Shown one piece after another: positions 8,114-15,746 of a stretch of 29,254 nt of DNA. The notes below the pieces were generated by a model. The model worked only from the letters and a program-made list of their open reading frames with translations, did no database searches and was not told the DNA's origin. The position numbers and the translations under genes were made by a program. Within the stretch, counting starts at the first letter, position 1, and every line of letters starts with the position of its first letter. This stretch comes from Coprobacillus sp. CAG:605. Lineage in GTDB: Bacteria; Bacillota_I; Bacilli_A; RF39; UBA660. The DNA lies in the NCBI GenBank assembly GCA_000433255.1, contig HF998227.1, forward strand, positions 1-29,254, given 5' to 3'.

Positions 8114-8416
8114 CTATTCTTCTGTAGCAAATGGGTTAGGGTCAGTAGTCATAAACTCTAAGTATTCGTTAATTGCGCGATTAACTATAAATGGGTCCAT
8201 GACTGGTATTAAATTGTAAAAGTAAGTTTTAGTGCTATGAACAAGTTCTTTTTTACTTGGTTGCATTTTGTGTTCACAGATACAATTAAAATAACCACAT
8301 AGATAGCCTGATACTAAAGCAAAAGCGAAATCTTCTTGACGTTTTTCTTCGGCTTTTTGCTCTGGAGTTTTGGGGGAGTTATCTTTTTCTCTTACCCAAA
8401 CGTTTACTGTTGGCAT
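8114..8416 (-). CDS. Orphan 100-aa protein, unknown function
   Basis: The product is soluble and has no recognised domain. It begins 'MPTVNVWVREKDNSPKTPEQ', has a Lys/Glu-rich stretch, a Cys-rich middle ('GYLCGYFNCICEHK') and a C-terminal part that looks helical. The start is set by an excellent AAAGGAGG site 7 nt upstream and by a near-consensus promoter at 8439-8467. The frame stays open further upstream, but that part overlaps the promoter and is low complexity. G+C is visibly higher than in the neighbouring genes, and its orientation breaks up an otherwise plus-strand region, so it may be an acquired gene. It is a real gene on translation signals, with no functional call. Confidence 0.75.
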   Translation of the reverse strand: MPTVNVWVREKDNSPKTPEQKAEEKRQEDFAFALVSGYLCGYFNCICEHKMQPSKKELVHSTKTYFYNLIPVMDPFIVNRAINEYLEFMTTDPNPFATEE

Positions 8417-8438
8417 AACTTTTCCTCCTTTCGGGGGC

Positions 8439-8467
8439 AATATAACATAGTTTAAAAGAAAGGTCAA
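8439..8467 (-). promoter_or_regulatory. Promoter of the orphan minus-strand gene
   Basis: Read on the minus strand, TTGACC (8462-8467) is followed after exactly 17 bp by TATATT (8439-8444). The predicted transcript start, near 8432, leaves only a short leader holding the AAAGGAGG site. Confidence 0.75.
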
Positions 8468-8637
8468 AATTAGGTTTTTGCGAATTTCTGCACGAAAAAC
8501 GCGTTTAAAACGCCAAAAATGCGCTAAAATTGAAAAATTGCAGTGTTTTTTTTGCAAAAATTAAAAAATTCACAAATTTTAAAAATTTCGATTTTTTCGC
8601 AAAATGTGAAAGTTAAGTGAAATTAAAAAAAACATAA
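8468..8637. other. A/T-tract intergenic region between divergent promoters
   Basis: No gene is seen in it. It contains phased A and T runs, and copies of TTTTGCGAA near 8475 and its complement TTCGCAAAA near 8596. The phased tracts suggest curved DNA. It could hold regulatory sites for either flanking promoter, but nothing more specific can be supported. Confidence 0.4.
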
Positions 8638-8666
8638 TTGACATATAATATAATGTTTGCTAGAAT
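8638..8666 (+). promoter_or_regulatory. Promoter of the marR-ABC exporter operon
   Basis: A consensus TTGACA at 8638-8643 is followed after 17 bp by TAGAAT at 8661-8666, with TGC in front of the -10 as an extended -10. Confidence 0.85.
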
Positions 8667-8670
8667 TATT

Positions 8671-8690
8671 TTTGTTAGGCAACTAACAAA
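8671..8690. promoter_or_regulatory. MarR-type operator
   Basis: The perfect inverted repeat TTTGTTAG / CTAACAAA has 8-bp arms and a 4-nt GCAA centre. It starts 4 nt after the -10 and so covers the predicted transcription start of the adjacent MarR gene. The shape and the 'TTAGGCAACTAA' core are those of MarR-family operators, which implies autorepression relieved by a ligand. Confidence 0.8.
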
Positions 8691-8701
8691 GGCGGGAAGT
8701 T

Positions 8702-9148
8702 ATGAATAATAGTATCTCAATAGGGCATGAGCTTGCGTATACTAATAACCTAATAGCAAGAAGAATAGCTAGAGGGGGAAATAATAAGTATGCAATGAAT
8801 ATAAGTCCTATACAAGTAAGAATAGTAAAATACTTAGTTAAACAAAATAATAAGGCTATATTACAAAAAGATATGGAGTACATTTTTAATATAAGAAGAA
8901 GTACTGTATCTGGTGTTATTAAGACTATGGAGAAAAACAATATTATTATTAGAGAAAATGTTAAAGATGATAATAAAAGTAAGGAAATTAAATTAACTAA
9001 TGAAGTATATCTAAGAGCTAACGATTTAGTTAGGAAGCTAAGAGAATTAGATTTAGAATTACTAAAAGATATTAATAAAGAAGATTTAGAAGTGTTTATG
9101 AGAGTACTAAAGAATATTCAAGATAACTTAAAAGAAGAAAGGAAATAA
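8702..9148 (+). CDS. MarR-family transcriptional regulator
   Basis: The 148-aa protein has the MarR layout: an N-terminal dimerisation helix, a winged helix-turn-helix at about 40-105 with recognition region 'MEYIFNIRRSTVSGVIKTMEKNNII' and wing 'NVKDDNKSKEIKLT', and C-terminal dimerisation helices. It probably represses its own operon by binding the palindrome at 8671-8690, and responds to a substrate of the exporter. An AAGGCGGGAAG ribosome site precedes the ATG. The ABC gene begins 2 nt after its stop. The inducing ligand cannot be told from the sequence. Confidence 0.9.
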   Translation: MNNSISIGHELAYTNNLIARRIARGGNNKYAMNISPIQVRIVKYLVKQNNKAILQKDMEYIFNIRRSTVSGVIKTMEKNNIIIRENVKDDNKSKEIKLTNEVYLRANDLVRKLRELDLELLKDINKEDLEVFMRVLKNIQDNLKEERK

Positions 9149-9150
9149 TT

Positions 9151-10902
9151 ATGTTTAAATTATTTAAAAATTTTACAAAGAAAGATATTGCGGCAATTAT
9201 AACTTGTATTGCTTTAATTGTATTTCAAGTTTGGTTAGATTTAAGATTACCTGATTATATGTCAGAAATTACTAAGTTAGTACAAACTGAGGGTAGTACA
9301 ATTGGAGAAATATTAGTTCAGGGTGGATATATGATGGCTTGTGCTTTTGGGTCATTACTATCTAGTTTTGTTGTTGGTTATATTGCTTCAAAATTATCAG
9401 CTAATTTTTCTTATACTTTAAGAGGGAAAGTATATAATAAAGTATTAAGTTTTGGAACTGAAGAGATTAAGAATTTTCAAACTAGTAGTTTGATTACGCG
9501 TACAACAAATGATGTTACGCAGTTAGAAATGATTATTGCTATGGGTCTTCAGATGCTTATTAAAGCACCAATTATGGCCGTATGGGCTGTATCTAAGATT
9601 CTTAATAAATCATTACAATGGAGCTTATTAACGGGTTCCTTTGTAGTCTTATTATTAGTAGTTATTAGTATTATTATGATTATTGTATTACCAAGATTTG
9701 AACGTGTACAAAAACTAATTGATAATATTAATAATGTAACAAGAGAGTCTTTAACTGGTATTAGAGTTGTTAGGGCGTTTAATGCAGAAGATTATCAAGA
9801 GAATAGATTTGGTAAAGTTAATGAAGATTTAACAAAGATGCAATTATTTAATCAAAAAACCTTTGCTATTATGATGCCTTTGATGCAAGCGGTAATGCAG
9901 TTTTTAACATTAGGAATATATTTTATTGGGGCGTATTTAATTGATGCGGCAATGATGAGTGATAAGATTACTTTATTTAGTGATATGGTAATATTTTCAA
10001 GTTATGGAATGCAGGTAATTATGTCATTCTTAATGTTAGCTATGATATTTATGATGTGGCCAAGAGCACAAGTTTCAGCCCGTCGTATTAATGAAGTATT
10101 AGATAGTGATATTCATATTAAAGATGGAAGTTTTGATGGTAAAACGGTTGAAGTTGGTTGTGTTGAGTTTAAGAATGTATCATTTAAATATCCGGATGCG
10201 AATGAATATTTACTTAAAAATATCTCATTTAAAGTGAATAAGGGTCAAACGATTGCGTTTATTGGATCAACTGGTTCGGGTAAGAGTTCCCTTATTAACT
10301 TAGTACCAAGATTTTATGATGTTACGGATGGAGAAGTATTAGTTGATGGCGTTAATGTTAAAGATTATACTTTAAAGGCCTTGCATGATAAGATTGGATA
10401 TGTTCCTCAAAAAGCAGTTATGTTTACAGGAACAGTAAAATCTAATGTATGCTATGGAAATAAGAGTGTTAGCGAAGAAGAAATGAAGAAGGCTATTGAT
10501 GTAGCCCAAGGTACAGAATTTGTTAGTAAAATGAATAAAACTTATGATGCCCATATAGCCCGTGGTGGTACTAATGTGTCTGGTGGTCAAAAACAAAGAC
10601 TTGCAATTGCACGTGCGATCGCAAAGAAACCGGAAATTTATATTTTTGATGATTCATTCTCAGCTTTGGATTACAAAACGGACTCTGTATTAAGAAGTGA
10701 ATTAAAAAAATATACAAGTGATGCAACTAATTTAATTGTTGCTCAAAGAATTGGAACCATATTAAATGCAGATGTTATTGTGGTATTAGACAAGGGTAAA
10801 TGTGTTGGTATGGGTACTCATAAAGAATTAATGGAAAATTGTCCAGTATATAAAGAAATTGCCTTATCTCAATTATCAAAGGAGGAATTAAATAATGCCT
10901 AG
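9151..10902 (+). CDS. Heterodimeric ABC exporter, subunit with degenerate ATP site
   Basis: This is a fused membrane-plus-ATPase half transporter of the type-IV (ABCB) exporter class. About six membrane helices lie in residues 12-305, and the nucleotide-binding domain runs from about 335. Walker A is 'GSTGSGKSS' (372-380) and the signature is a canonical 'VSGGQKQR' (476-483). Walker B is 'IYIFDDSFSALD', so the catalytic Glu is replaced by Asp501. The switch His is replaced by Gln532 ('IVAQRI'). These losses mark the non-catalytic partner, as in BmrC-like subunits. It probably works with the next gene product to export a drug, lipid or peptide. It lies in an operon under the MarR regulator. 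Confidence 0.93.
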   Translation: MFKLFKNFTKKDIAAIITCIALIVFQVWLDLRLPDYMSEITKLVQTEGSTIGEILVQGGYMMACAFGSLLSSFVVGYIASKLSANFSYTLRGKVYNKVLSFGTEEIKNFQTSSLITRTTNDVTQLEMIIAMGLQMLIKAPIMAVWAVSKILNKSLQWSLLTGSFVVLLLVVISIIMIIVLPRFERVQKLIDNINNVTRESLTGIRVVRAFNAEDYQENRFGKVNEDLTKMQLFNQKTFAIMMPLMQAVMQFLTLGIYFIGAYLIDAAMMSDKITLFSDMVIFSSYGMQVIMSFLMLAMIFMMWPRAQVSARRINEVLDSDIHIKDGSFDGKTVEVGCVEFKNVSFKYPDANEYLLKNISFKVNKGQTIAFIGSTGSGKSSLINLVPRFYDVTDGEVLVDGVNVKDYTLKALHDKIGYVPQKAVMFTGTVKSNVCYGNKSVSEEEMKKAIDVAQGTEFVSKMNKTYDAHIARGGTNVSGGQKQRLAIARAIAKKPEIYIFDDSFSALDYKTDSVLRSELKKYTSDATNLIVAQRIGTILNADVIVVLDKGKCVGMGTHKELMENCPVYKEIALSQLSKEELNNA

Positions 10903-12844
10903 ACCAAATAGAGGTACTCCAGAAAAATCAAAAGATTTTATGGGGTCAATGAAGAAATTATTAAAAAATTTAAAACCTTGGCGTGTTTTACTTACCTTAG
11001 GGTTGGTACTAGCTTTTATTAGTGCAATTCTTTCTTTGGTTGCACCAAATTGTTTATCTAATTTAACGGATACTATAACAGCAGGAATAAAACCTAATAT
11101 AAGTGAAAATACGATTAAAGATATTATGAGTAATCCAAATATTTCTTATGAAGATAAGATGAGTTTTCAGGTTACTTTGAGTAGTATGAGTAATAGTAGT
11201 GATACTACAAAATTATTAAAGAAAATTGACGAATTACCAAGTTCAATTTATGATATTATTAAACCAAGTATTGATATGGCTAAAGTAAAAAGTATTGTTA
11301 CATTCTTAACTATTCTTTATTTATTAAGTGCCATATTTAGTTATATTGAATCAGTTAGTATGACTACTGTATCAAATAATTTTGCTAAGAATTTAAGAAG
11401 TAGAATTAGTGTTAAAATTAATAAATTACCTTTAAAATATTTTGATACTCATGAAACTGGTGATGTTTTATCAAGGGTAACAAATGATGTTGATACAATT
11501 GCTCAAAACTTAAATCAAAGTTTAGCTACTTTAATTAGTGCAACAACATTATTTGTTGGGTCAATTATTATGATGTTTGCAACTAACTGGATAATGGCTG
11601 TTACGGCAATTCTTTCTAGTTTAATTGGTTTTGCTTTTATGTTCATAATATTAATGAAATCACAAAAGTACTTTATGAAAAGACAAAAAGAATTGGGAGA
11701 ATTAAATGGTCATATTGAAGAAATTTATAGTGGTCAAAGTATAGTTAGAGCTTATAATAATGAAGAAAACGTTAAAAAGGAATTTAATAAATTAAATGAG
11801 GCTTTAAAAGTATCTAACCAAAAGAGTCAATTCTTATCAGGACTTATGCAACCAATAATGGGCTTTATAGGAAATTTTGGGTATGTTTGTGTATGTATTG
11901 TTGGAGCTTTACTAACTATGAATAATGTTATATCATTTGGAGTTATTGTGGCATTTATGATTTATGTAAGATTATTTACTAATCCATTAAGTCAATTAGC
12001 ACAAGCTATGACGTCATTACAATCAACGGCAGCCTCAGCTGAAAGAGTATTTGAATTCTTAGAAGAAGAGGAAATGACTTTAGAACATCCAACTAAGCAT
12101 TTAGATAAAAACAAAGTCAAAGGCGATATTGAATTTAAAAATGTGGTCTTTGGGTATGATGATACTAGAACGATAATTAAAAATTTTAGTGTAAAAGCTA
12201 AAAGTGGTCAAAAGATTGCAATAGTAGGGCCAACTGGAGCTGGTAAGACTACTTTAGTTAATTTGCTAATGAAATTCTATGAAATAAATTCAGGAGATAT
12301 TTTAATAGATGGTGTTTCAACTAAGGAATTATCAAGAGAAAATATTCATGAGTTGTTTGTTATGGTGTTACAAGATACTTGGTTATTTGATGGTACTGTA
12401 AGAGATAATATTAAGTTTAATAGTGAAGATGTTACTGATGAAGAGATTTGGAATGCTTGTAAAGTAGTAGGAGTAGATCATTTTATTAAAACATTACCAG
12501 GTGGGTTAGACGCTAAATTAAATGATAGTGATTCTGTAAGTCAAGGACAAAAGCAGTTAATGACTATTGCCCGTGGTATGATAGAAGATGGTCCATTCTT
12601 AATTTTAGATGAAGCTACAAGTAATGTTGATACCAGAACTGAAGAATTAGTTCAAAAAGCTATGGATAAATTAACGGAAGGTAGAACATCGTTTATCATT
12701 GCTCATAGATTATCAACAATTAAGAATGCAGATATTATCTTAGTTATGAATGAAGGAAACATTATTGAACAAGGTAACCATGAAGAATTAATGAAATTAA
12801 ATGGTTTCTATGCTGAGTTATATAATTCACAATTTAAGAAATAG
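10895..12844 (+). CDS. Heterodimeric ABC exporter, catalytic subunit
   Basis: This is the partner half transporter, 649 aa. The ATPase domain has Walker A 'GPTGAGKTT', Walker B 'FLILDEATSNVD' with the catalytic Glu, and a switch His in 'IIAHRL', but an altered signature 'VSQGQKQL'. Paired with the previous subunit this gives one good ATP site (this Walker A/B with SGGQ of the partner) and one degenerate site, the standard asymmetry of heterodimeric exporters such as BmrCD and TM287/288. An insertion of about 70 residues (about 60-130) separates the first two membrane helices and should lie outside the cell. The gene overlaps its partner by 8 bp behind an AAAGGAGG site. Confidence 0.94.
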   Translation: MPRPNRGTPEKSKDFMGSMKKLLKNLKPWRVLLTLGLVLAFISAILSLVAPNCLSNLTDTITAGIKPNISENTIKDIMSNPNISYEDKMSFQVTLSSMSNSSDTTKLLKKIDELPSSIYDIIKPSIDMAKVKSIVTFLTILYLLSAIFSYIESVSMTTVSNNFAKNLRSRISVKINKLPLKYFDTHETGDVLSRVTNDVDTIAQNLNQSLATLISATTLFVGSIIMMFATNWIMAVTAILSSLIGFAFMFIILMKSQKYFMKRQKELGELNGHIEEIYSGQSIVRAYNNEENVKKEFNKLNEALKVSNQKSQFLSGLMQPIMGFIGNFGYVCVCIVGALLTMNNVISFGVIVAFMIYVRLFTNPLSQLAQAMTSLQSTAASAERVFEFLEEEEMTLEHPTKHLDKNKVKGDIEFKNVVFGYDDTRTIIKNFSVKAKSGQKIAIVGPTGAGKTTLVNLLMKFYEINSGDILIDGVSTKELSRENIHELFVMVLQDTWLFDGTVRDNIKFNSEDVTDEEIWNACKVVGVDHFIKTLPGGLDAKLNDSDSVSQGQKQLMTIARGMIEDGPFLILDEATSNVDTRTEELVQKAMDKLTEGRTSFIIAHRLSTIKNADIILVMNEGNIIEQGNHEELMKLNGFYAELYNSQFKK

Positions 12845-12847
12845 TTT

Positions 12848-12880
12848 AAGGGTATTGCCTAAATGGTGATATCTTTTTTT
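12848..12880 (+). terminator. Terminator after the ABC exporter operon
   Basis: A 12-bp stem with a few G-U pairs (12848-12859 with 12865-12876) and a 5-nt loop is followed by a T run. Confidence 0.75.
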
Positions 12881-12881
12881 C

Positions 12882-12909
12882 TTGACTTTAAGAAAAATTA
12901 GTCTAAAAT
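12882..12909 (+). promoter_or_regulatory. Promoter of the three-gene membrane operon
   Basis: TTGACT at 12882-12887 is followed after 16 bp by TAAAAT at 12904-12909, directly downstream of the terminator. Confidence 0.6.
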
Positions 12910-12938
12910 ATTAGGTACATGAATGAAGGAGATTAGTA

Positions 12939-13472
12939 ATGGATAGATGGTTTAATAAAGACTTAGAAAGAAAGGATTTACCCAAGAATGTAAATAGTGA
13001 AGAACTATATGGTTTTTTAAATGACAATAAAGTTTTAGAAGATGAAAAGTATGTGGCCATATATGAAGATTTATTAAAAAATGAAGACTGGTATAAAGAG
13101 TTTTTTAGAGAAAAATTACTACTTAATGAAAAGTTTGATAATAGGATTATGAATTATTATGTAAGTTTAGCAGTAATGGATACTGTTGCGTTAACTTTAA
13201 TGATAATTACAAGAAAATATGGCGCTATGCCGGGAGTTGTTGCGGTTAATGTTGCAGGTTTTATTACGGGTAAATTAATTCCTGATATTTGCGCTAATAG
13301 TAATATGGAACAATTAAAGAAAAATTTAGGAGAAAAAAGTAGTGAATATTATAAAAATTTAATACTTGCGCAAGGGCTTATGGCTGAAGAATTTGATATA
13401 AAATTAAAAAAAGTAGGGAATAGTGAGCTAAGTAGAAAGCTTAGCTTAAATAAAGCAATTAGAAAGAATTAG
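12939..13472 (+). CDS. Unknown two-helix membrane protein, paralogue A
   Basis: The family is not recognised. The 177-aa protein has an acidic, probably helical N-terminal region with many aromatic residues (about 20-70), two membrane helices at about 72-90 and 97-115 with a Gly/Pro turn, and a charged C-terminal region. It lines up along its length with the next product: 'EELYGFLN' with 'EEIYEFFN', 'NEDWYKEFFREKLLL' with 'YDYWYYKLLVKRYSL', 'VNVAGFITGKLIP' with 'VNLAGLFLVKIIP'. That indicates an old tandem duplication. An AAGGAG site precedes the ATG. It is the first gene of a three-gene operon. Confidence 0.75.
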   Translation: MDRWFNKDLERKDLPKNVNSEELYGFLNDNKVLEDEKYVAIYEDLLKNEDWYKEFFREKLLLNEKFDNRIMNYYVSLAVMDTVALTLMIITRKYGAMPGVVAVNVAGFITGKLIPDICANSNMEQLKKNLGEKSSEYYKNLILAQGLMAEEFDIKLKKVGNSELSRKLSLNKAIRKN

Positions 13473-13482
13473 AGGTATTCTA

Positions 13483-14007
13483 ATGAAAGAATCAACAGGG
13501 ATAGAGGGAAATAGATTTCCCGGGGAATTTACGGAAGAAGAAATATATGAGTTTTTTAATACCGAAGTTTTGAAAGATAATAGTAAATATACAAAGTTAC
13601 GTAAGGACATGGCGGAGTACGATTATTGGTATTATAAATTATTAGTTAAAAGATATTCTCTTTCTGAAGTAATGGATAAAAATCTTAGATCTTTGTTAAA
13701 TATTACCATTGTTAGTGAGATAGTAGTGGGTCTAGACCTTATTGCTAAAAATAATGATGTTGCTTTTCCAGCTTTCGTATTAGTTAATTTAGCAGGGTTA
13801 TTCTTAGTTAAGATAATACCTAGAGTTGTTGCTATGAAAGAGTATATTAGATATTCAAATTTAGTATATCAAGGTTGTGATGATTATTTTGATAAATTGT
13901 TAGAAGATACTGGTATTATGGAAGATTTTTCAACACAGTTAGTTATGGATAATAATTCTAATAAAGAGAGTAGAGCGTTAAATTTAAGTAGAGCTAAAAG
14001 AGTTTAG
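13483..14007 (+). CDS. Unknown two-helix membrane protein, paralogue B
   Basis: The 174-aa protein has the same plan as the previous one: an acidic, aromatic N-terminal half, membrane helices at about 71-88 and 94-113, and a charged C-terminal tail. The two proteins share gap-free blocks around the membrane hairpin, so they may form a heteromer. The ATG follows an AGAGG site that overlaps the stop of paralogue A by a few bases. No catalytic motif is visible and no function can be assigned. Confidence 0.75.
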   Translation: MKESTGIEGNRFPGEFTEEEIYEFFNTEVLKDNSKYTKLRKDMAEYDYWYYKLLVKRYSLSEVMDKNLRSLLNITIVSEIVVGLDLIAKNNDVAFPAFVLVNLAGLFLVKIIPRVVAMKEYIRYSNLVYQGCDDYFDKLLEDTGIMEDFSTQLVMDNNSNKESRALNLSRAKRV

Positions 14008-14023
14008 GTTAGCTCTTTTGTTT
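13996..14023 (+). terminator. Possible weak terminator or attenuator inside the operon
   Basis: AAAAGAG (13996-14002) can pair with CTCTTTT (14013-14019), with TTTT at 14021-14024, and the stop codon of paralogue B lies in the loop. A strong CAGGAGG site for the next gene follows at once, so partial rather than full termination is likely. Confidence 0.4.
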
Positions 14024-14037
14024 TCAGGAGGTTTTAT

Positions 14038-14943
14038 ATGAAAGATAATGAATATATGGAAAATATAGACGAGTTAATGAAGTTTGTTTTTGAAGGTAGA
14101 CTTTTAGATGGAGACCATCAGTCTGAACGTCGAAGATTACAAGAACTAAAAAGTTATGGTATTTTAGAAGAAAATGCTAATATTACTGAATGTTATAAGC
14201 AAATTCTTAGTCTATTAAACGATAATAAATTATATATTTTAGATGTTCTTTATACAAAAAATAATGATAAAGAATTAAAACAAGAGAGAACCTTAAAAAT
14301 ATTATTTTGGCAGGCAGGAACATTTATTGCTGCGTTGCTTTCAGTTTACTTAATACTTATTTATCCGGTATTTGGATCAATGGTTTTTAGTTCTATTATA
14401 TTATTTGGTATTTTTAATTATATCTGGCATGTAAATCCAACTATTCAAACTAAGAGAGAATATTTAAAAGCGATAAAAACGATAGAAAATAGAATTAGAA
14501 TGTATGGGGCTTTTTTAGGAGAAAATAAAGAATTAGTTAAGGAAAATGAAAATGAAGAACAACCTAAAGAGGAAAACAGACTAGAGGCTATACCGAGAGA
14601 GATTGAATATTATTATGCATTAATAAAAGACAATAAGTATGAAGGGTACTTAAATGATGCGAAAGAACTATCTAGTATTTACCATAAATATATTGAAATT
14701 ACTATGCCTAGTGATGATTTAACTAAGGATAATTATCAAATAAACTTAGTATTAAATAATAAACTAACCAAGTTATTAAACGATTTAAATGCTTTGGAAA
14801 GGAAAATAGATTTAAGTATTAAAAAACAAGAACGACAAGAGTTTTATCAAAGTAGAATAAGTACTTTAGACGAGGAGCTAGCAGTAGATAAATTAGATAC
14901 TGGTTACGACTCAAAACATTTGAAAAGAACCCTTAAAAAGTAA
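14038..14943 (+). CDS. Unknown membrane protein with coiled-coil tail
   Basis: The 301-aa protein has a charged N-terminal region, two membrane helices at about 89-108 and 111-130, then a long Glu/Lys-rich region with heptad-like spacing (about 140-300) that should be a cytoplasmic coiled coil. The same short membrane hairpin occurs in the two preceding products, although the sequences do not align clearly. A strong AGGAGG site at 14026-14031 fixes the start. It is the third and last gene of the operon; the next gene has its own promoter. Function unknown. Confidence 0.75.
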   Translation: MKDNEYMENIDELMKFVFEGRLLDGDHQSERRRLQELKSYGILEENANITECYKQILSLLNDNKLYILDVLYTKNNDKELKQERTLKILFWQAGTFIAALLSVYLILIYPVFGSMVFSSIILFGIFNYIWHVNPTIQTKREYLKAIKTIENRIRMYGAFLGENKELVKENENEEQPKEENRLEAIPREIEYYYALIKDNKYEGYLNDAKELSSIYHKYIEITMPSDDLTKDNYQINLVLNNKLTKLLNDLNALERKIDLSIKKQERQEFYQSRISTLDEELAVDKLDTGYDSKHLKRTLKK

Positions 14944-14947
14944 AAAT

Positions 14948-14976
14948 TTGCAATAATTATAAGATAATGCTATAAT
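14948..14976 (+). promoter_or_regulatory. Promoter of engB
   Basis: TTGCAA at 14948-14953, a 17-bp spacer, then TATAAT at 14971-14976 preceded by TGC (extended -10). Confidence 0.8.
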
Positions 14977-15001
14977 TGTTTTACACAAACGAGGTGCAAA
15001 A

Positions 15002-15583
15002 ATGAAAGTAACATCAGTTAATTTAAGTCATATGGCAGTTAGAGAAAGCCAATACCCTAATGATTCTTTAGGAGAGTTCTTATTAGTTGGACGTAGTAAT
15101 GTTGGAAAAAGTAGTTTTATAAATTGCCTAATAAATAGAAAAAATTATGCTAGAACTTCAGCGACACCAGGGAAAACTCAAACGTTAAACTTTTATAATG
15201 TTAATGATTTGTTTTACTTAGTGGATGTTCCGGGATATGGTTATGCTTCAGTAGATAAAATGACTCAAAAGAAATTTGGACTTATGATTGAAGAATACTT
15301 AATGAATCGTAGTGATTTAAAAAGAGTGTTTTTATTAGTTGACTATCGTCATAAACCAATGGAAGATGATGTTTTAATGTATAATTTCTTAAAATATTAT
15401 AATAAACCAGTAACGATAGTGGCTACTAAATATGATAAAGTAGCTACTAGTAAGAGAGCAAAGATAGAAAAAGCTTTAAATGATGCGTTTAATTTAGCAC
15501 CAGATGATAATATTGTATATTTTTCTTCTGTAACTAGAAAAGGAAAAGACGAAGTATATAAAATTATTGAATCTTATTTATAA
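15002..15583 (+). CDS. engB: Ribosome biogenesis GTP-binding protein EngB/YsxC
   Basis: This essential small GTPase acts in assembly of the 50S subunit. The motifs in order are 'GRSNVGKSSF' (G1), 'TSATPGKTQTLNFY' (G2), 'DVPGYGYA' (G3), 'TKYDK' (G4) and 'FSSVTRKG' (G5 region). The 193-aa length is typical. A GAGGTG site lies 5 nt before the ATG. The gene is monocistronic here, with its own promoter and a terminator just after it, and is not linked to lonA or clpX as it is in Bacillus. Confidence 0.95.
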   Translation: MKVTSVNLSHMAVRESQYPNDSLGEFLLVGRSNVGKSSFINCLINRKNYARTSATPGKTQTLNFYNVNDLFYLVDVPGYGYASVDKMTQKKFGLMIEEYLMNRSDLKRVFLLVDYRHKPMEDDVLMYNFLKYYNKPVTIVATKYDKVATSKRAKIEKALNDAFNLAPDDNIVYFSSVTRKGKDEVYKIIESYL

Positions 15584-15586
15584 AAT

Positions 15587-15616
15587 GGAATTTTAGAACA
15601 AAATTCTGTTTTTTTT
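15587..15616 (+). terminator. Terminator after engB
   Basis: The arms GAATTTT (15588-15594) and AAAATTC (15600-15606) flank a 5-nt loop. A run of eight T follows from 15609. Confidence 0.75.
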
Positions 15617-15662
15617 AACTTTTTTAAAGAAATTTTGCAGAAAAAAAAGAAAATCAGGGGTA

Positions 15663-15689
15663 TACCGGTAATATATATTATTAGAGGGG
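15663..15689 (+). repeat. Conserved upstream element, copy 1
   Basis: The segment begins TACCGGTAATA and ends ATATTATTAGAGGG. It recurs at 29177-29203 with one mismatch in 26 bases. In both copies an A-rich tract containing AAGAAAA lies 9 nt upstream. It sits 58 nt before the start of the SPOR-domain gene, and TACCGGTA is a perfect palindrome. It may be a promoter or operator for a shared regulator. Confidence 0.65.
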
Positions 15690-15695
15690 TACTTT

Positions 15696-15706
15696 ATTCG
15701 ACAAAT
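15696..15706 (-). promoter_or_regulatory. Possible Spo0A box
   Basis: Read on the minus strand this is ATTTGTCGAAT, a full match to the 0A-box core TGTCGAA with its usual flanking T residues. It lies between copy 1 of the conserved element and the SPOR-domain gene. Confidence 0.45.
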
Positions 15707-15746
15707 TATTTTGCAATTGTGTAGTACTTTAATGTTGGTGATAATT

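Noticed and set aside
8417..8557. N-terminal extension of the orphan minus-strand gene to 147 aa
   Set aside because: The extension covers the promoter and low-complexity A/T tracts, while a near-ideal ribosome site precedes the ATG at 8416.
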